Assembly (NCBI RefSeq): GCF_963576545.1
Contig: NC_083645.1
Location: 3,744,001 to 3,808,000 of the forward strand
DNA from: Limanda limanda
Taxonomy: Eukaryota; Chordata; Actinopteri; Pleuronectiformes; Pleuronectidae
Reading direction: 5' to 3'
Length of the DNA stretch: 64,000 nucleotides
The translations under genes and the position numbers were made by a program. Shown here piece by piece: positions 26,623 to 35,893 of the stretch (position 1 is its first letter; every line of letters begins with the position of its first letter). The notes beneath the pieces were generated by a model. That model was not told the origin of the DNA, ran no database searches, and saw only the letters and a list, made by a program, of their open reading frames with translations.

Positions 26623-29598
26623 CCATCAGCTACCTGGTCACTGTCAGATTCATTGTTTGTTGCTCCTCTACTTTATCATACACAATAATGTTAATGTATT
26701 TCACATTATAGTAATAAAAATTGTCCTGAAATTTTGTAATATTTGTTGTTTCTATATCAACTCAAGAACAGAAAGTGTGTGAAATGGGGAAAAATAGGTG
26801 ACACAGATGTTAACTGCTAAATAAAGTTTCAGCTGGCACAAGGTATTATGTTCACTAAAGAAAGGGGGTAAGAAGGCAAAAACAATCCAACCCAACAATC
26901 TCATCAATTCAAAAATATGTATCTGACATTCATTGTGAATTTTGAATTAACATCTGATACCAACCACTTGAGAAGCCTGTAGATAAAGCACAGACTGAAG
27001 TGACATGAATGAACATCCTTAATCCCACAATGATTATTTCCAAAACCAATCATTTTCAAAAGCCCCACCGGGGCTTAACAAGAGACTGTAAGCACCCCAT
27101 GTGAATCAGCTAGTCCTCTGAAGCGATGGAAAAACAATACTGCTCTTGTTCACACCAGGGGAAGAATTGTGCCTCCGCAGCACATCAAATACACAACAGC
27201 AGGAAGTCATTACGCAGCTACAAAGGGTCCAAGTTCAAAAGTCAGAGGTCAAAAAGCAATAACTCACCTCTTTGTTTGGAATCATAAAGGCATGAATGTG
27301 CTTAGCTGACTGGTCAATATCTGAGGAACAAAAGAGACAGGACAGCCTGGTGAACTGGCTCCTTTGTTTTTTCTACGAGAGAATGATGAGAGAGGCTTTT
27401 ATTTTGAGATGACTTGAAAGAATACCTTCTGTGCCGTGTATTGGCTAAATGGATGATGTTGAGAGGAAGGCAAACTCTAAGAAATGTTTTTGAATATCAG
27501 GTCACATGTTACAAGTGTAAAAATGCATAAACTCAATGTCAAATTCATTCAAAACTGAAGTCCTACTGAAAATCATCATACTTATAAGAAGGTAAAAACC
27601 ATAGCCGTCCAATATAAATATATTCATGTTTGTGATTATGAACATTAATACTTTTGGTTTTGCTGTTCTGCACAGTAACATGAAGTTGTATGTTTCAAGG
27701 CACCATGGTATTTCTCCTCCTGGTTCACCAGGGAAAGTTTACTCGAATCAGTAGTCTGAAAAGTCTGTCAGCATATATATATATATATATATGAATTTAA
27801 CACACTGTTGCTGTAGACTTCATTGCCACCTACTGACCCGTCATGCTTGTTTGAGTGTTTGTAGTCATTTTTGTGTTCTCCTCTGGATGAAGATATTTTG
27901 TTAAATAGGTTTCAGCTTTATTTTTTTACGGTATCAATATTTACGTAACATTTTAGGAGGAAATGTATTGCAACATGAGTTTGAAATGCATGTAAGAGTA
28001 CAACTGTACATCTGGGGCATCAGATAATGTTGTTGTTAAGAAATCACAGGATGCGAAGAAAAGAAAACAATGGTGGTTAGACTCTGTTTGAAAAAACAAC
28101 AACCTGCGTACTGAATTTCAATATCAAGGATCCTGACACTACATTAAAGTTTTCTGCCCGATGTTCATTTCAGTGAGAATATCTGCTTCCCTTTTCCTGT
28201 GAGAAATAAAAATAAATCTAATTCTAATAGCTCAGGGTAGCAGCAGCTAAAATCGAAACATAATCGAGGTAATCCAGGTTTTGACCCTCTCCAAGTCAGC
28301 AGCCTAATGTATTTCTGTCTCAGGTGATTGAATAGGGGGGCCCTGTTGATATGGCAAGCCATTACCTTCTCAGCTTGCTGGGTAGCACACTCACTCAGCT
28401 GTTTCATAGTGGCAAAATCCAGAATGGAAAAAAAAAGAAGAGAGGAAAAGAGCAATCAGAATCCTGACATTGTGCCCCTGTTGTGTTGCCGTGTGAAAAC
28501 TGTAAATTAAAGAGGCCAACATAATCTGAAGAATTAAGAGGGGGAAATGAAGCTGTTACTGCCTGATATTATGTATAGGATATATTAAATATATAAATGT
28601 TCTTTAAAATGGACATAGTCTTACTTTAGCATATTCAAGCTAATTTGTTTATTAGGGTTGTTGTTCCACAGCAAACATAATGAGCTTCCTTGTGCTGCAA
28701 ACATGCTCAATTATTCTCATGGGTCGTAGCACATTCCAGGTTATTCTCAAGGGATGTCCACATGCCTTTTTTATCACCACTGTTTTATTGCAAGCAGATT
28801 GACGACTGTAATGCGTTTCTCCTTGATGTATAATTCAAGTTCTGGAAGAGAACCTGGGTATTGTATGTTGTCAATATGGCTCATTTCCACAGCCCTACAG
28901 TGTATTTGAGCCACGATGGAGTATTACCTTGAGGGATTGAAGGTAATAGTGACTGTATGTACACAGCTCTACATCGCCTTCAAGTTGCAGTTTAAGAGCA
29001 TAAGGCACAACTGTTGAGAAGCAAAGGTTTTTATCATGGTTTGTCAACACTTAAGATTGGGGTAAAGATACAGATCATTCAAGAAGGACTTGTACAAACA
29101 GATTTAACACTAAGTATGACAATTCACAAGATTTTTATAGAAATTTCCAGATATTCTCATTTTCTCTATGGAGGTTTTATCACAAGGACGTTGAATGACA
29201 GGGAATGGAAAAGGCTGCTGCAGCTTATCCACATCTGCCAATGTGGACCCCGTCAGCTGAAGTAGAGTCAAATCTCTGATCTTTTCATTGCTCTAATTTG
29301 TTTTGTCCGCCTCAGCCTCCCTATGTTTTACCTTTGCTATTCTTTACCACTCCTGGGCTCTGCAGTGCAGCATTTTGCCGGCATCCCTAGGAAAAATTAC
29401 ATTGTCTGAATGTAAAACATTATTTTGGTGCTGCTGATCTTAGGCAGATAAAAGTAGCCTGCAAGTCATCATCACATCTTCATACCTTTATCAAATGCTG
29501 ATCATTGTTTTTAGGGTTTAAAATACCAAATTTTGGTGGCAGCAGGTCATATTTCTGTTGCCAACTTGTGTTTATTCTGAGTAACTTGATAACCAAAC
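26623..29598. other. noncoding DNA, no gene recognised
   Basis: AT-rich unique-looking sequence. A short (AT)n run lies at about 27,773-27,792. The short ORFs (for example 28,165-28,455 minus and 29,014-29,265 plus) have no recognisable domain. Confidence 0.5.
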
Positions 29599-29640
29599 GT
29601 AAGTTATGACCATAACTATGGATCTATGAGACCGACCGAT

Positions 29641-29781
29641 GACCGTCACCACGGTCTTAACACGAATGATGTCCTCATCTCCCTATCCTCGAGACCAAAT
29701 ATCAACAATGTCACGTGAGTGACCTTAAGGGGGCTGGGCTCACCGCCCATAAAGCTCCCCGGTGAGCGCGGCCGCCTCCTC
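29641..29781. repeat. DIRS left inverted terminal repeat (3' end of element)
   Basis: A 141-bp segment starting GACCGTCACCACGGTCTTAA and ending GCGGCCGCCTCCTC. It is the reverse complement of 35,733-35,873 and I see no mismatch between the arms. Outside it (29,599-29,640) the left tip is unique to this end. Confidence 0.92.
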
Positions 29782-29821
29782 CTTGTCTGAACGCCTCAGC
29801 CCGTTCTGAGTGACAAAAGAG

Positions 29822-29922
29822 GGTGACGGTCATCGGTCGGTCTCATAGATCCATAGTTATGGTCATAACTTACGATCTATTTCGACCTCCCTCAGACCGT
29901 CACCACGGTCTTAACACGGATG
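29822..29922. repeat. DIRS internal complementary region
   Basis: Bases 29,822-29,873 are the reverse complement of the left tip (ending ...GGTCATAACTTAC). Bases 29,874-29,922 are the reverse complement of the right tip (starting GATCTATTTCGACC). The two are fused with no spacer, so the region represents the element's circle junction. The last codons of the recombinase ORF (stop at 29,911) overlap it, as in other DIRS elements. Confidence 0.92.
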
Positions 29923-31059
29923 ACTAGTATCATCAGGGTCGCGAAGAACGGAGGACTCTACCGCCTCACATCCTCGCCCAGCAGCTGAGAGCAGCACTGC
30001 GGAAGCCATTGGTGTGGGGGAAGCCACATTGACCCTGTAGAATCTAGAGAATGTGCAGGGAGCACTCCATGTTGCTGCTGCACATATTTCTGAAAGAGGG
30101 ACCCCCTTTAAAGCAGCCCAGGAAGTGGCCATACTCCTGGTGGAATGAGCTACCAAGGAATCTGGGACTGGTATGTTCTGTCCAGAATAGGCCTCAGTGA
30201 TAGTATTAACGATCCAATGGGACAAACACTGTTTAGACACAGGGTGGCCGACTTTCTTACCCCCAAAACAGACAAATAACTGAGAGTATGAGCCCCTCAG
30301 AGACTTTGTGCGTGCAATATAAGCCTTCAGTGCCCTTACTGGGCACAACATAGGCAGGCCGGCTTCCTCCTGTAGTAGAGCCGGATCAGGTTGAAAAGTG
30401 CTGATCTCGATCACCTGATTTACCGTCTGATGGTTTATGACCTTAGGCAAAAACGAGGGGTTTGGCCACAGAGACACACCTGAGTCACCTGCCCTCCATC
30501 TTAGACAATCGTCACTTATAGACAGAGCATGCAATTCACTCACCCTTTTGGCAGAGCATATAGCCAGGAGGAAAGCTGTTTTGTAAGATAGAGACTTAAG
30601 GCTGGATTGCCCTATGGGTTCAAAGGGAGACTGCATCAGGGACCGCAATACCAAGGGGAGTTGCCACGATGGAGCCCTGGGAGCCCTGCTTGGTCGCAGG
30701 CGGTGTGCTCCCTTAATGAACTGAGACACTAGAGGGTGTCTACCAACTGTAACATCTCCCACTGTCTCATGGAAGAAAGAGATTGCGGCAGTGTATACCT
30801 TAATGGTGCTAGGTGCCTTGTTAGAGTCCAAAAGTGACTGAAGGAAACGGAGAATCAGCTCAATAGGACAAGCGGCTGGATTTTCCTGTCTGTTGCGACA
30901 CCATGTAGAAAACACACTCCATTTATGGCCATAGTTAGCCCGAGTGGAGGGAGCCCGGGCATTGTCTATGGTCCTCAGGACAGCCTCATCTAACCTTTGA
31001 GAGAGGTACTGAGAAGGGGCCAAGCCCAAAGCTGCAGGATGTCTGATCTGGGGTGCCAT
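29911..31059 (-). CDS. DIRS tyrosine recombinase (integrase)
   Basis: The 382-aa product would integrate the circular DNA copy of the element. The ATG at 31,059 is chosen because the frame upstream of it is only the shadow of the RT ORF. An N-terminal SAM-like core-binding region (about residues 25-120, with 'APSTRANYG' and 'APSTIKVYTAAI') precedes the catalytic domain. The expected catalytic set is visible: Arg172 in AKRVSELHAL, His305-x-x-Arg308 in AHSTRSMATSW, and the nucleophile Tyr341 in FSRFYRVNV. The CDS starts inside the end of the RT ORF (70-bp overlap in a different frame) and its 3' end runs into the internal complementary region. No inactivating change is visible. DIRS elements use this enzyme in place of a DDE integrase. 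Confidence 0.93.
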   Translation of the reverse strand: MAPQIRHPAALGLAPSQYLSQRLDEAVLRTIDNARAPSTRANYGHKWSVFSTWCRNRQENPAACPIELILRFLQSLLDSNKAPSTIKVYTAAISFFHETVGDVTVGRHPLVSQFIKGAHRLRPSRAPRAPSWQLPLVLRSLMQSPFEPIGQSSLKSLSYKTAFLLAICSAKRVSELHALSISDDCLRWRAGDSGVSLWPNPSFLPKVINHQTVNQVIEISTFQPDPALLQEEAGLPMLCPVRALKAYIARTKSLRGSYSQLFVCFGGKKVGHPVSKQCLSHWIVNTITEAYSGQNIPVPDSLVAHSTRSMATSWAALKGVPLSEICAAATWSAPCTFSRFYRVNVASPTPMASAVLLSAAGRGCEAVESSVLRDPDDTSHPC

Positions 31060-33056
31060 ATCTGAGCTTCTGCCTGTGAGAGGAGGTCTGCCCTGACTGG
31101 CAGGGCCCATGGTTGACCGTGAACCAGGCGAAGGAGCGTTGGGAACCAATGCCTCCCTGGCCACCTGGGGGCTATTAACAGCACCTCGTAGTGGCCCGAG
31201 GCAACCCGGTTGAGTACCTGGGGAATCAGAGGGAATGGAGGAAAAGCGTACAACAACCCTTCCGGCCATTCTTGAGATAGTGCATCTAGGCCTAGGGGAC
31301 CTCCCTGGTTTTCCAGAGAGAACCACATCCTGCAGTGGGTTGTCTCTGCTGATGCGAATAGATCGGCCTGAGCCGTGCCAAACCGACTCCATAGGAGGGC
31401 TACAACCTCTGGATGAAGTCTCCATTCTCCTGGGAGAGGACCAGTCCTGGACAAGAGGTCTGCTGCTCGATTTACAATCCCTGGGATAAAGATTGCTTTG
31501 AGTGAAGCCAGATGCTGAAAAGCCCAAAACAGAAGTTTCTGTGCCACCTGGAGGCAACGCAGGGACCTTGTGCCTCCCTGGTGATTTATATGATACACAG
31601 TTGAAGTGCTGTCTGTCCTTATCAAGACATGCCTGCCCTGGATGGAGGAAAGGAGAGCCTTCAGAGCAAGGTGAACCGCTCTCAACTCCAGAACATTGAT
31701 GTGTTCGCCACCCCAAGGGGCTATCCACGGGCCACGCACCATTCTGCCTTCCCAGACTGCTCCCCAACCTGTGAGGGAAGCATCTGTCGTCACCACTGTC
31801 CTCCTCGAGGGAATGTTCCCAAGGGGGACTCCTTGGAGCAAGAGCACCCGGTCTGCCCATGGGCGTAAGGCTTGGAGACATGTGCGTGTCACACGAAGTT
31901 TCACGTGTCTGTCCAGCTTCGGGTCGAGCTTGAAGGCATTCAGCCACGTCTGAATTGGCCTGGCCCTGAGGAGGCCCAGAGGAACAACAGCTGCTGCGGC
32001 TGAAATCATCCCCAGCATCCTCTGAAAGCTGATAAATTGTAGCTGCCTGCCGAGACGGAATCGTTTCCGGAAGACTAGAATCTTCCTCACCCTCTGAGAT
32101 GTGAGGGATGCAGACATTGTAAGGGAATTCAAGCAAAGTCCCAGAAAAATCACCTGCTGCCTTGGCTCGAGGTTGCTTTTCGTCACATTTACCTTGAAAC
32201 CCAAGGACCGTACATGCGACAACACCCTCTGGGTATCCTCTACAACTTGGCCAAGAGATGGAGCACAAATCAGCCAGTCGTCCAGGTAGGGAAGGATTTT
32301 TACTCCTGACAACTGGAGAGGAGACAAGGCCGCCCCAACCACTCTGGTGAACACCCTTGGTGAGAGGGAAAGGCCAAATGGCAGGACCTTGAACTGATAG
32401 GCTTGCCCCTGGAATGCAAACCGCAGAAAAGGTCTGTGGTTTGGACAGATGGGCACATGGAAGTACGCGTCTTCCAGGTCTATCGAGGTGAACCACTCTC
32501 CTCTTTCGATAGATTCTAAGATCTGACCCGTGGTCAGCATCTTGAAAGGAAGTACCTTTATGAAGGCGTTTAATCGCCTTAGGTCCAAGATGGGACGTAT
32601 TCCGCCATCTTTTTTCGGCACGAGGAAATACGTGGAGTAGAAGCCAGTGAGCTGTTCGTCTGGATCTACTTTCATAATTGCATCCTTCTGCAGAAGGGTT
32701 AAAATTTCCTGTGCCAGGATTTGAGCCTGGACTGGGTCCGTGACAATCGTCATGCGGATCCTGGAGTAAGGGGGGGGCCGCCGCCGAAATTGAATTCTGT
32801 ACCCCTTTGATACTGTAGCAAGCACCCATGGGTCTGACACAGTTTCTTCCCAGCTGTCCAGGCATAGCCGAGAATGAAGTTCGGCGGGTGTCCCCCCACC
32901 CCTAGGCTGTACCGCCCCGAGGTCCTTGACCTCTGGGGGGGCGCCTCCTCTGGGGAGCACCTCTAGTCGAAAAACGGGGATAGAACCCACGTCGACTTTG
33001 TGAAGGCTGTTTGGAGTCACCAGAGGCTGTGAATCCTGTAGCCTGTCGCCTGTCAT
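30990..33056 (-). CDS. DIRS reverse transcriptase / RNase H / methyltransferase-like polyprotein
   Basis: The 688-aa frame copies the element RNA into DNA. RT motifs run from about residue 100: STYFLVPKKDGGIRPILDLR (about 141-160), catalytic Asp193 in SIDLEDAYFH, LPFGLSLSP, and the active-site box YLDD at 257-260. RNase H follows with Asp425 in TTDAS, Glu457 in LELRAV, Asp482 in RTDSTS and Asp533 in AADLLSR. The C-terminal about 130 residues (ADLFAS, then FPPFP at about 605-609) correspond to the region assigned to a Dam-like N6-adenine methyltransferase in DIRS1-type elements; the FPPF box would be its degenerate DPPY motif (inference). The start at 33,056 overlaps the gag end by 155 bp in another frame, so translation may need frameshifting or reinitiation and the true start is uncertain. 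Confidence 0.92.
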   Translation of the reverse strand: MTGDRLQDSQPLVTPNSLHKVDVGSIPVFRLEVLPRGGAPPEVKDLGAVQPRGGGTPAELHSRLCLDSWEETVSDPWVLATVSKGYRIQFRRRPPPYSRIRMTIVTDPVQAQILAQEILTLLQKDAIMKVDPDEQLTGFYSTYFLVPKKDGGIRPILDLRRLNAFIKVLPFKMLTTGQILESIERGEWFTSIDLEDAYFHVPICPNHRPFLRFAFQGQAYQFKVLPFGLSLSPRVFTRVVGAALSPLQLSGVKILPYLDDWLICAPSLGQVVEDTQRVLSHVRSLGFKVNVTKSNLEPRQQVIFLGLCLNSLTMSASLTSQRVRKILVFRKRFRLGRQLQFISFQRMLGMISAAAAVVPLGLLRARPIQTWLNAFKLDPKLDRHVKLRVTRTCLQALRPWADRVLLLQGVPLGNIPSRRTVVTTDASLTGWGAVWEGRMVRGPWIAPWGGEHINVLELRAVHLALKALLSSIQGRHVLIRTDSTSTVYHINHQGGTRSLRCLQVAQKLLFWAFQHLASLKAIFIPGIVNRAADLLSRTGPLPGEWRLHPEVVALLWSRFGTAQADLFASAETTHCRMWFSLENQGGPLGLDALSQEWPEGLLYAFPPFPLIPQVLNRVASGHYEVLLIAPRWPGRHWFPTLLRLVHGQPWALPVRADLLSQAEAQIWHPRSDILQLWAWPLLSTSLKG

Positions 33057-34515
33057 TCACCCATGGCTCCTTATGGGCCCAGGATGATGATCGGTGGGGA
33101 GGCTGGGAGCCCCTAAGTTTATACCTGGTAGACGCAGCCCCTCTGAAAGTGCGCTGTACTGACTCTCTGGTACGCCGAGACTGTTCAGCCTTATCTAACA
33201 CACCCTGGGAGTCAGGATGAAAAACATGTGCCGGCACGACTGGCATATTGGTCAGTTCTTTCCTGATATTCTCGGGAAGAGTTGTCTGTGCCAACCAGAT
33301 CTGCCTCCGAGCTACCATAGCAGATGACATAGCTGCACCAATGTCCCTTGTTAACTGGGAATGAGTGACCAGGGCAGAGTCTATCAGGCTCATGGTGTCC
33401 TGGTCCTCTGGGTTGGCTGTTCTCCTAAGAGCTGCCAATAAAATGGCGAGTGCATTGCCCGAGCGGGCTGCTCGTGTGGCTGCATTATAAGTCCGAGACA
33501 CCAGTCGGTCTGACTTATCACACTCTTTCAGGGGACAGCGTGGATTGGTGGTTACCCGCTCTGGACCCAGAGATGTTAAGGCTGCCATCTCCCGCTCAAC
33601 TGGAGGCATATCCCCCATACCTGTTTCAGGAGCATACTGATTCTTAGTCAGTCTCCGGCAACCTGCATTAAATTGAGGTGCCCCACTTGGGATGTTCCAT
33701 GCTTTCCTGAGCATGTGCAAATAGTCACCAGCCACAGGTACAGTAACTGATTGCTGGGTCTGAGTGATGCCGGCCCAAATCCCATCCATTGGAGCAGGAG
33801 CCTCAGTTGGAACATTGAGCCCCACAATTTTTGCCGCACTTGAAACCCTTGAGATGACGTCCATGGGTGAAGGCTCACTTTCACCCATGTTGCTGAGGTT
33901 GGACGCCCCCTCACATTGTGTGGATTTAGGCTGTTTTAGCCCAGCAGCACCCTCAGACTGCCCATCACTTTCAAAAAGGGAATTTTGAGCATAGAGAGAG
34001 AGAATGTCAGGGTGAACCACATTCTCCTCCTGATAGGAGGGTAACCTGTCCGGGGAGGAGTGCCCATGCCTCGATGCCCTAGCTGTTGTGGCCGGGTACT
34101 GGGCCTCAACTCTACCCAACCTGTCTGACAGACTACGTATGGCCGCTAGGATTTGCAGCTGAGTGTCATCATGCTGACCAGCTGGGTTCTGTGAAGGTTT
34201 TGGAGCCTGTGTCTCGCTTGAGTCCCGCCTGCGAACAGGGGTGTGCTCATGCCCACGTTTTCGGGGGGCTTTCCTTGAGGTGTGTCCCCTTTCATTTAGT
34301 TTGGCTGGTAGAGGCTGCACGGCCCCAGCACGAACAGACTGCTCCACCCATCTGGCTCTTTTAACACGCTCCTCCACAGGCAGTTCCACTGCTGCCACAC
34401 AGGGGTTCTCAATATCATCCATTAAATGTGCCATGCCCAAACAAGTCGGGCATTCACGGTGGCCATCTCGGGGATCCATGCTACCCCGGCAATAATGGCA
34501 CAAATGTGAGGACAT
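32902..34515 (-). CDS. DIRS gag-like protein
   Basis: The 537-aa structural protein is expected to package element RNA. The ATG at 34,515 is preferred over the upstream in-frame ATG at 34,614, because the protein from there opens MSSHLCHYCRGSMDPRDGH followed by ECPTCLGMAH, a CxxC...CxxC zinc-ribbon-like N terminus. The middle is helical and poorly conserved. The last about 60 residues are rich in Arg, Gly and Pro, consistent with nucleic-acid binding. It is the first ORF of the element and overlaps the RT ORF by 155 bp. No stop or frameshift is visible. The gag identification rests on position and composition more than on a catalytic motif. Confidence 0.85.
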   Translation of the reverse strand: MSSHLCHYCRGSMDPRDGHRECPTCLGMAHLMDDIENPCVAAVELPVEERVKRARWVEQSVRAGAVQPLPAKLNERGHTSRKAPRKRGHEHTPVRRRDSSETQAPKPSQNPAGQHDDTQLQILAAIRSLSDRLGRVEAQYPATTARASRHGHSSPDRLPSYQEENVVHPDILSLYAQNSLFESDGQSEGAAGLKQPKSTQCEGASNLSNMGESEPSPMDVISRVSSAAKIVGLNVPTEAPAPMDGIWAGITQTQQSVTVPVAGDYLHMLRKAWNIPSGAPQFNAGCRRLTKNQYAPETGMGDMPPVEREMAALTSLGPERVTTNPRCPLKECDKSDRLVSRTYNAATRAARSGNALAILLAALRRTANPEDQDTMSLIDSALVTHSQLTRDIGAAMSSAMVARRQIWLAQTTLPENIRKELTNMPVVPAHVFHPDSQGVLDKAEQSRRTRESVQRTFRGAASTRYKLRGSQPPHRSSSWAHKEPWVNDRRQATGFTASGDSKQPSQSRRGFYPRFSTRGAPQRRRPPRGQGPRGGTA

Positions 34516-34702
34516 TTCTGTGTTACTTTTGTGATTTAAGAATAAATATATAAACAATAGCGCCCAGCAGCTACGGATAGCTGGTAAAGGGGATCTTATA
34601 AACAGGCTAATCACAGCTGGCCAATATCACATAAAACGAAGGAAGGGGTGAAATAACTAATTCACCTGAAAATGCCCACTGTATGCCTGCAATGGCAGAA
34701 AA

Positions 34703-35362
34703 CAAGGGGGGTGGGGGGGTGGAGAGAGAACAACATCCCAGCCACTGCGAACAGGGCTTTAAGGGAAACAAAATAGCACCTACAAAGGGTGATAACCAAT
34801 AACCAACTGTATTTTATACAGGGAACACAGGCAAACAATCCCACCTGCTGCGCACAGAGGCGAAAAGGGGACACTACCTGGCCTCAAACACGGTTTATTT
34901 ATTCATTTTTGAAAGGCAAATAAACGTGAAAAGGTTGGCTTTAACTCACCTCCACTCATTGTGCGCGAACGCACGAGGGGGAGTTGGAGAAACCCCACTC
35001 CCTGCGGACAGCGAGTTACGGGGTGCCTTTTTCAAGGGGGGTGGGGGGGTGGAGAGAGAACAACATCCCAGCCACTGCGAACAGGGCTTTAAGGGAAACA
35101 AAATAGCACCTACAAAGGGTGATAACCAATAACCAACTGTATTTTATACAGGGAACACAGGCAAACAATCCCACCTGCTGCGCACAGAGGTGAAAAGGGG
35201 ACACTACCTGGCCTCAAACACGGTTTATTTATTCATTTTTGAAAGGCAAATAAACGTGAAAAGGTTGGCTTTAACTCACCTCCACTCACTGTGCGCGAAC
35301 GCACGAGGGGGAGTTGGAGAAACCCCACTCCCTGCGGACAGCGAGTTACCGGGTGAGGGGGG
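34703..35362. repeat. 330-bp tandem duplication in DIRS 5' leader
   Basis: Two head-to-tail units, 34,703-35,032 and 35,033-about 35,362, at an exact offset of 330 bp. Both run from CAAGGGGGGTGGGGGGGTGG through GCGAGTTAC. Only a few differences are seen (for example CGAAAAGGGG against TGAAAAGGGG, and CATTGTGCG against CACTGTGCG). The duplication lies between the right inverted repeat and the gag start, so it lengthens the 5' untranslated leader. A G13-type homopolymer follows at about 35,357-35,371. Confidence 0.92.
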
Positions 35363-35732
35363 GGGGGGGCACCCCCGATCCAAATCAGTTTTAAGGGATA
35401 GATTATTTATTGATTAAGCTTCCCAACTTTTCTACTCACTCCTGTAAGAGAACAAACTCTGTATGGACACAAACAGCACGAGATAAACAATACTTACCCA
35501 AAGCTGTGAACATGAGTAGTTAGTGCCAGGTGCAGCTAATTAAGCTGCCTGAAACAAAGAGCAGAGCTTAACACATGCAGTGTAGCCCTCTGCCTCACTT
35601 TTAGAGAAGGTGAAAAACCACAAACAATCCTCAGGGACACAAGGCGCCTGCACAAAAGTGTCGGATTGATAAAAGTGGAGTCCCAAAATATCTTACTTAC
35701 CTGTCGGTCTCGGATGAGGCGAGTGAAGAAAA

Positions 35733-35873
35733 GAGGAGGCGGCCGCGCTCACCGGGGAGCTTTATGGGCGGTGAGCCCAGCCCCCTTAAGGTCACTCACG
35801 TGACATTGTTGATATTTGGTCTCGAGGATAGGGAGATGAGGACATCATTCGTGTTAAGACCGTGGTGACGGTC
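35733..35873. repeat. DIRS right inverted terminal repeat (5' end of element)
   Basis: The 141-bp partner of 29,641-29,781 in inverted orientation, starting GAGGAGGCGGCCGC and ending GTGGTGACGGTC. The tip outside it (35,874-35,893, TGAGGGAGGTCGAAATAGAT) is unique to this end and reappears inverted in the internal complementary region. It should hold the element promoter; no clear core promoter motif is visible. Confidence 0.92.
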
Positions 35874-35893
35874 TGAGGGAGGTCGAAATAGAT

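Larger units (their letters stand above)
29599..35893 (-). mobile_element. DIRS-type tyrosine-recombinase retrotransposon, apparently complete
   Basis: A 6.3-kb element on the minus strand, in order gag, RT/RNase H, tyrosine recombinase, with overlapping ORFs. The two ends carry 141-bp inverted repeats (29,641-29,781 and 35,733-35,873). Next to the recombinase lies an internal complementary region (29,822-29,922) that joins reverse-complement copies of the two outer tips. This is the diagnostic DIRS structure, used to complete the termini through a circular intermediate. There is no target-site duplication, as expected for recombinase-mediated insertion. All three ORFs lack internal stops and frameshifts, and the inverted repeats look identical, so the copy is probably young and may be functional. 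Boundaries are inferred from where the tips stop matching the internal complementary region. Confidence 0.95.

Noticed and set aside
1..29598. Host protein-coding exons
   Set aside because: No ORF matched a recognisable non-transposon domain, and no splice-flanked exon chain could be supported by eye. Short exons could still be missed.
29911..32865. A single 984-codon minus-strand frame as one protein
   Set aside because: Only the last 382 codons encode the recombinase. The first roughly 600 are the RT/RNase H region read in the wrong frame.
31235..34495. Plus-strand ORFs of 60-92 codons in the DIRS element
   Set aside because: Antisense to the gag and RT/RNase H coding frames; no domain content.
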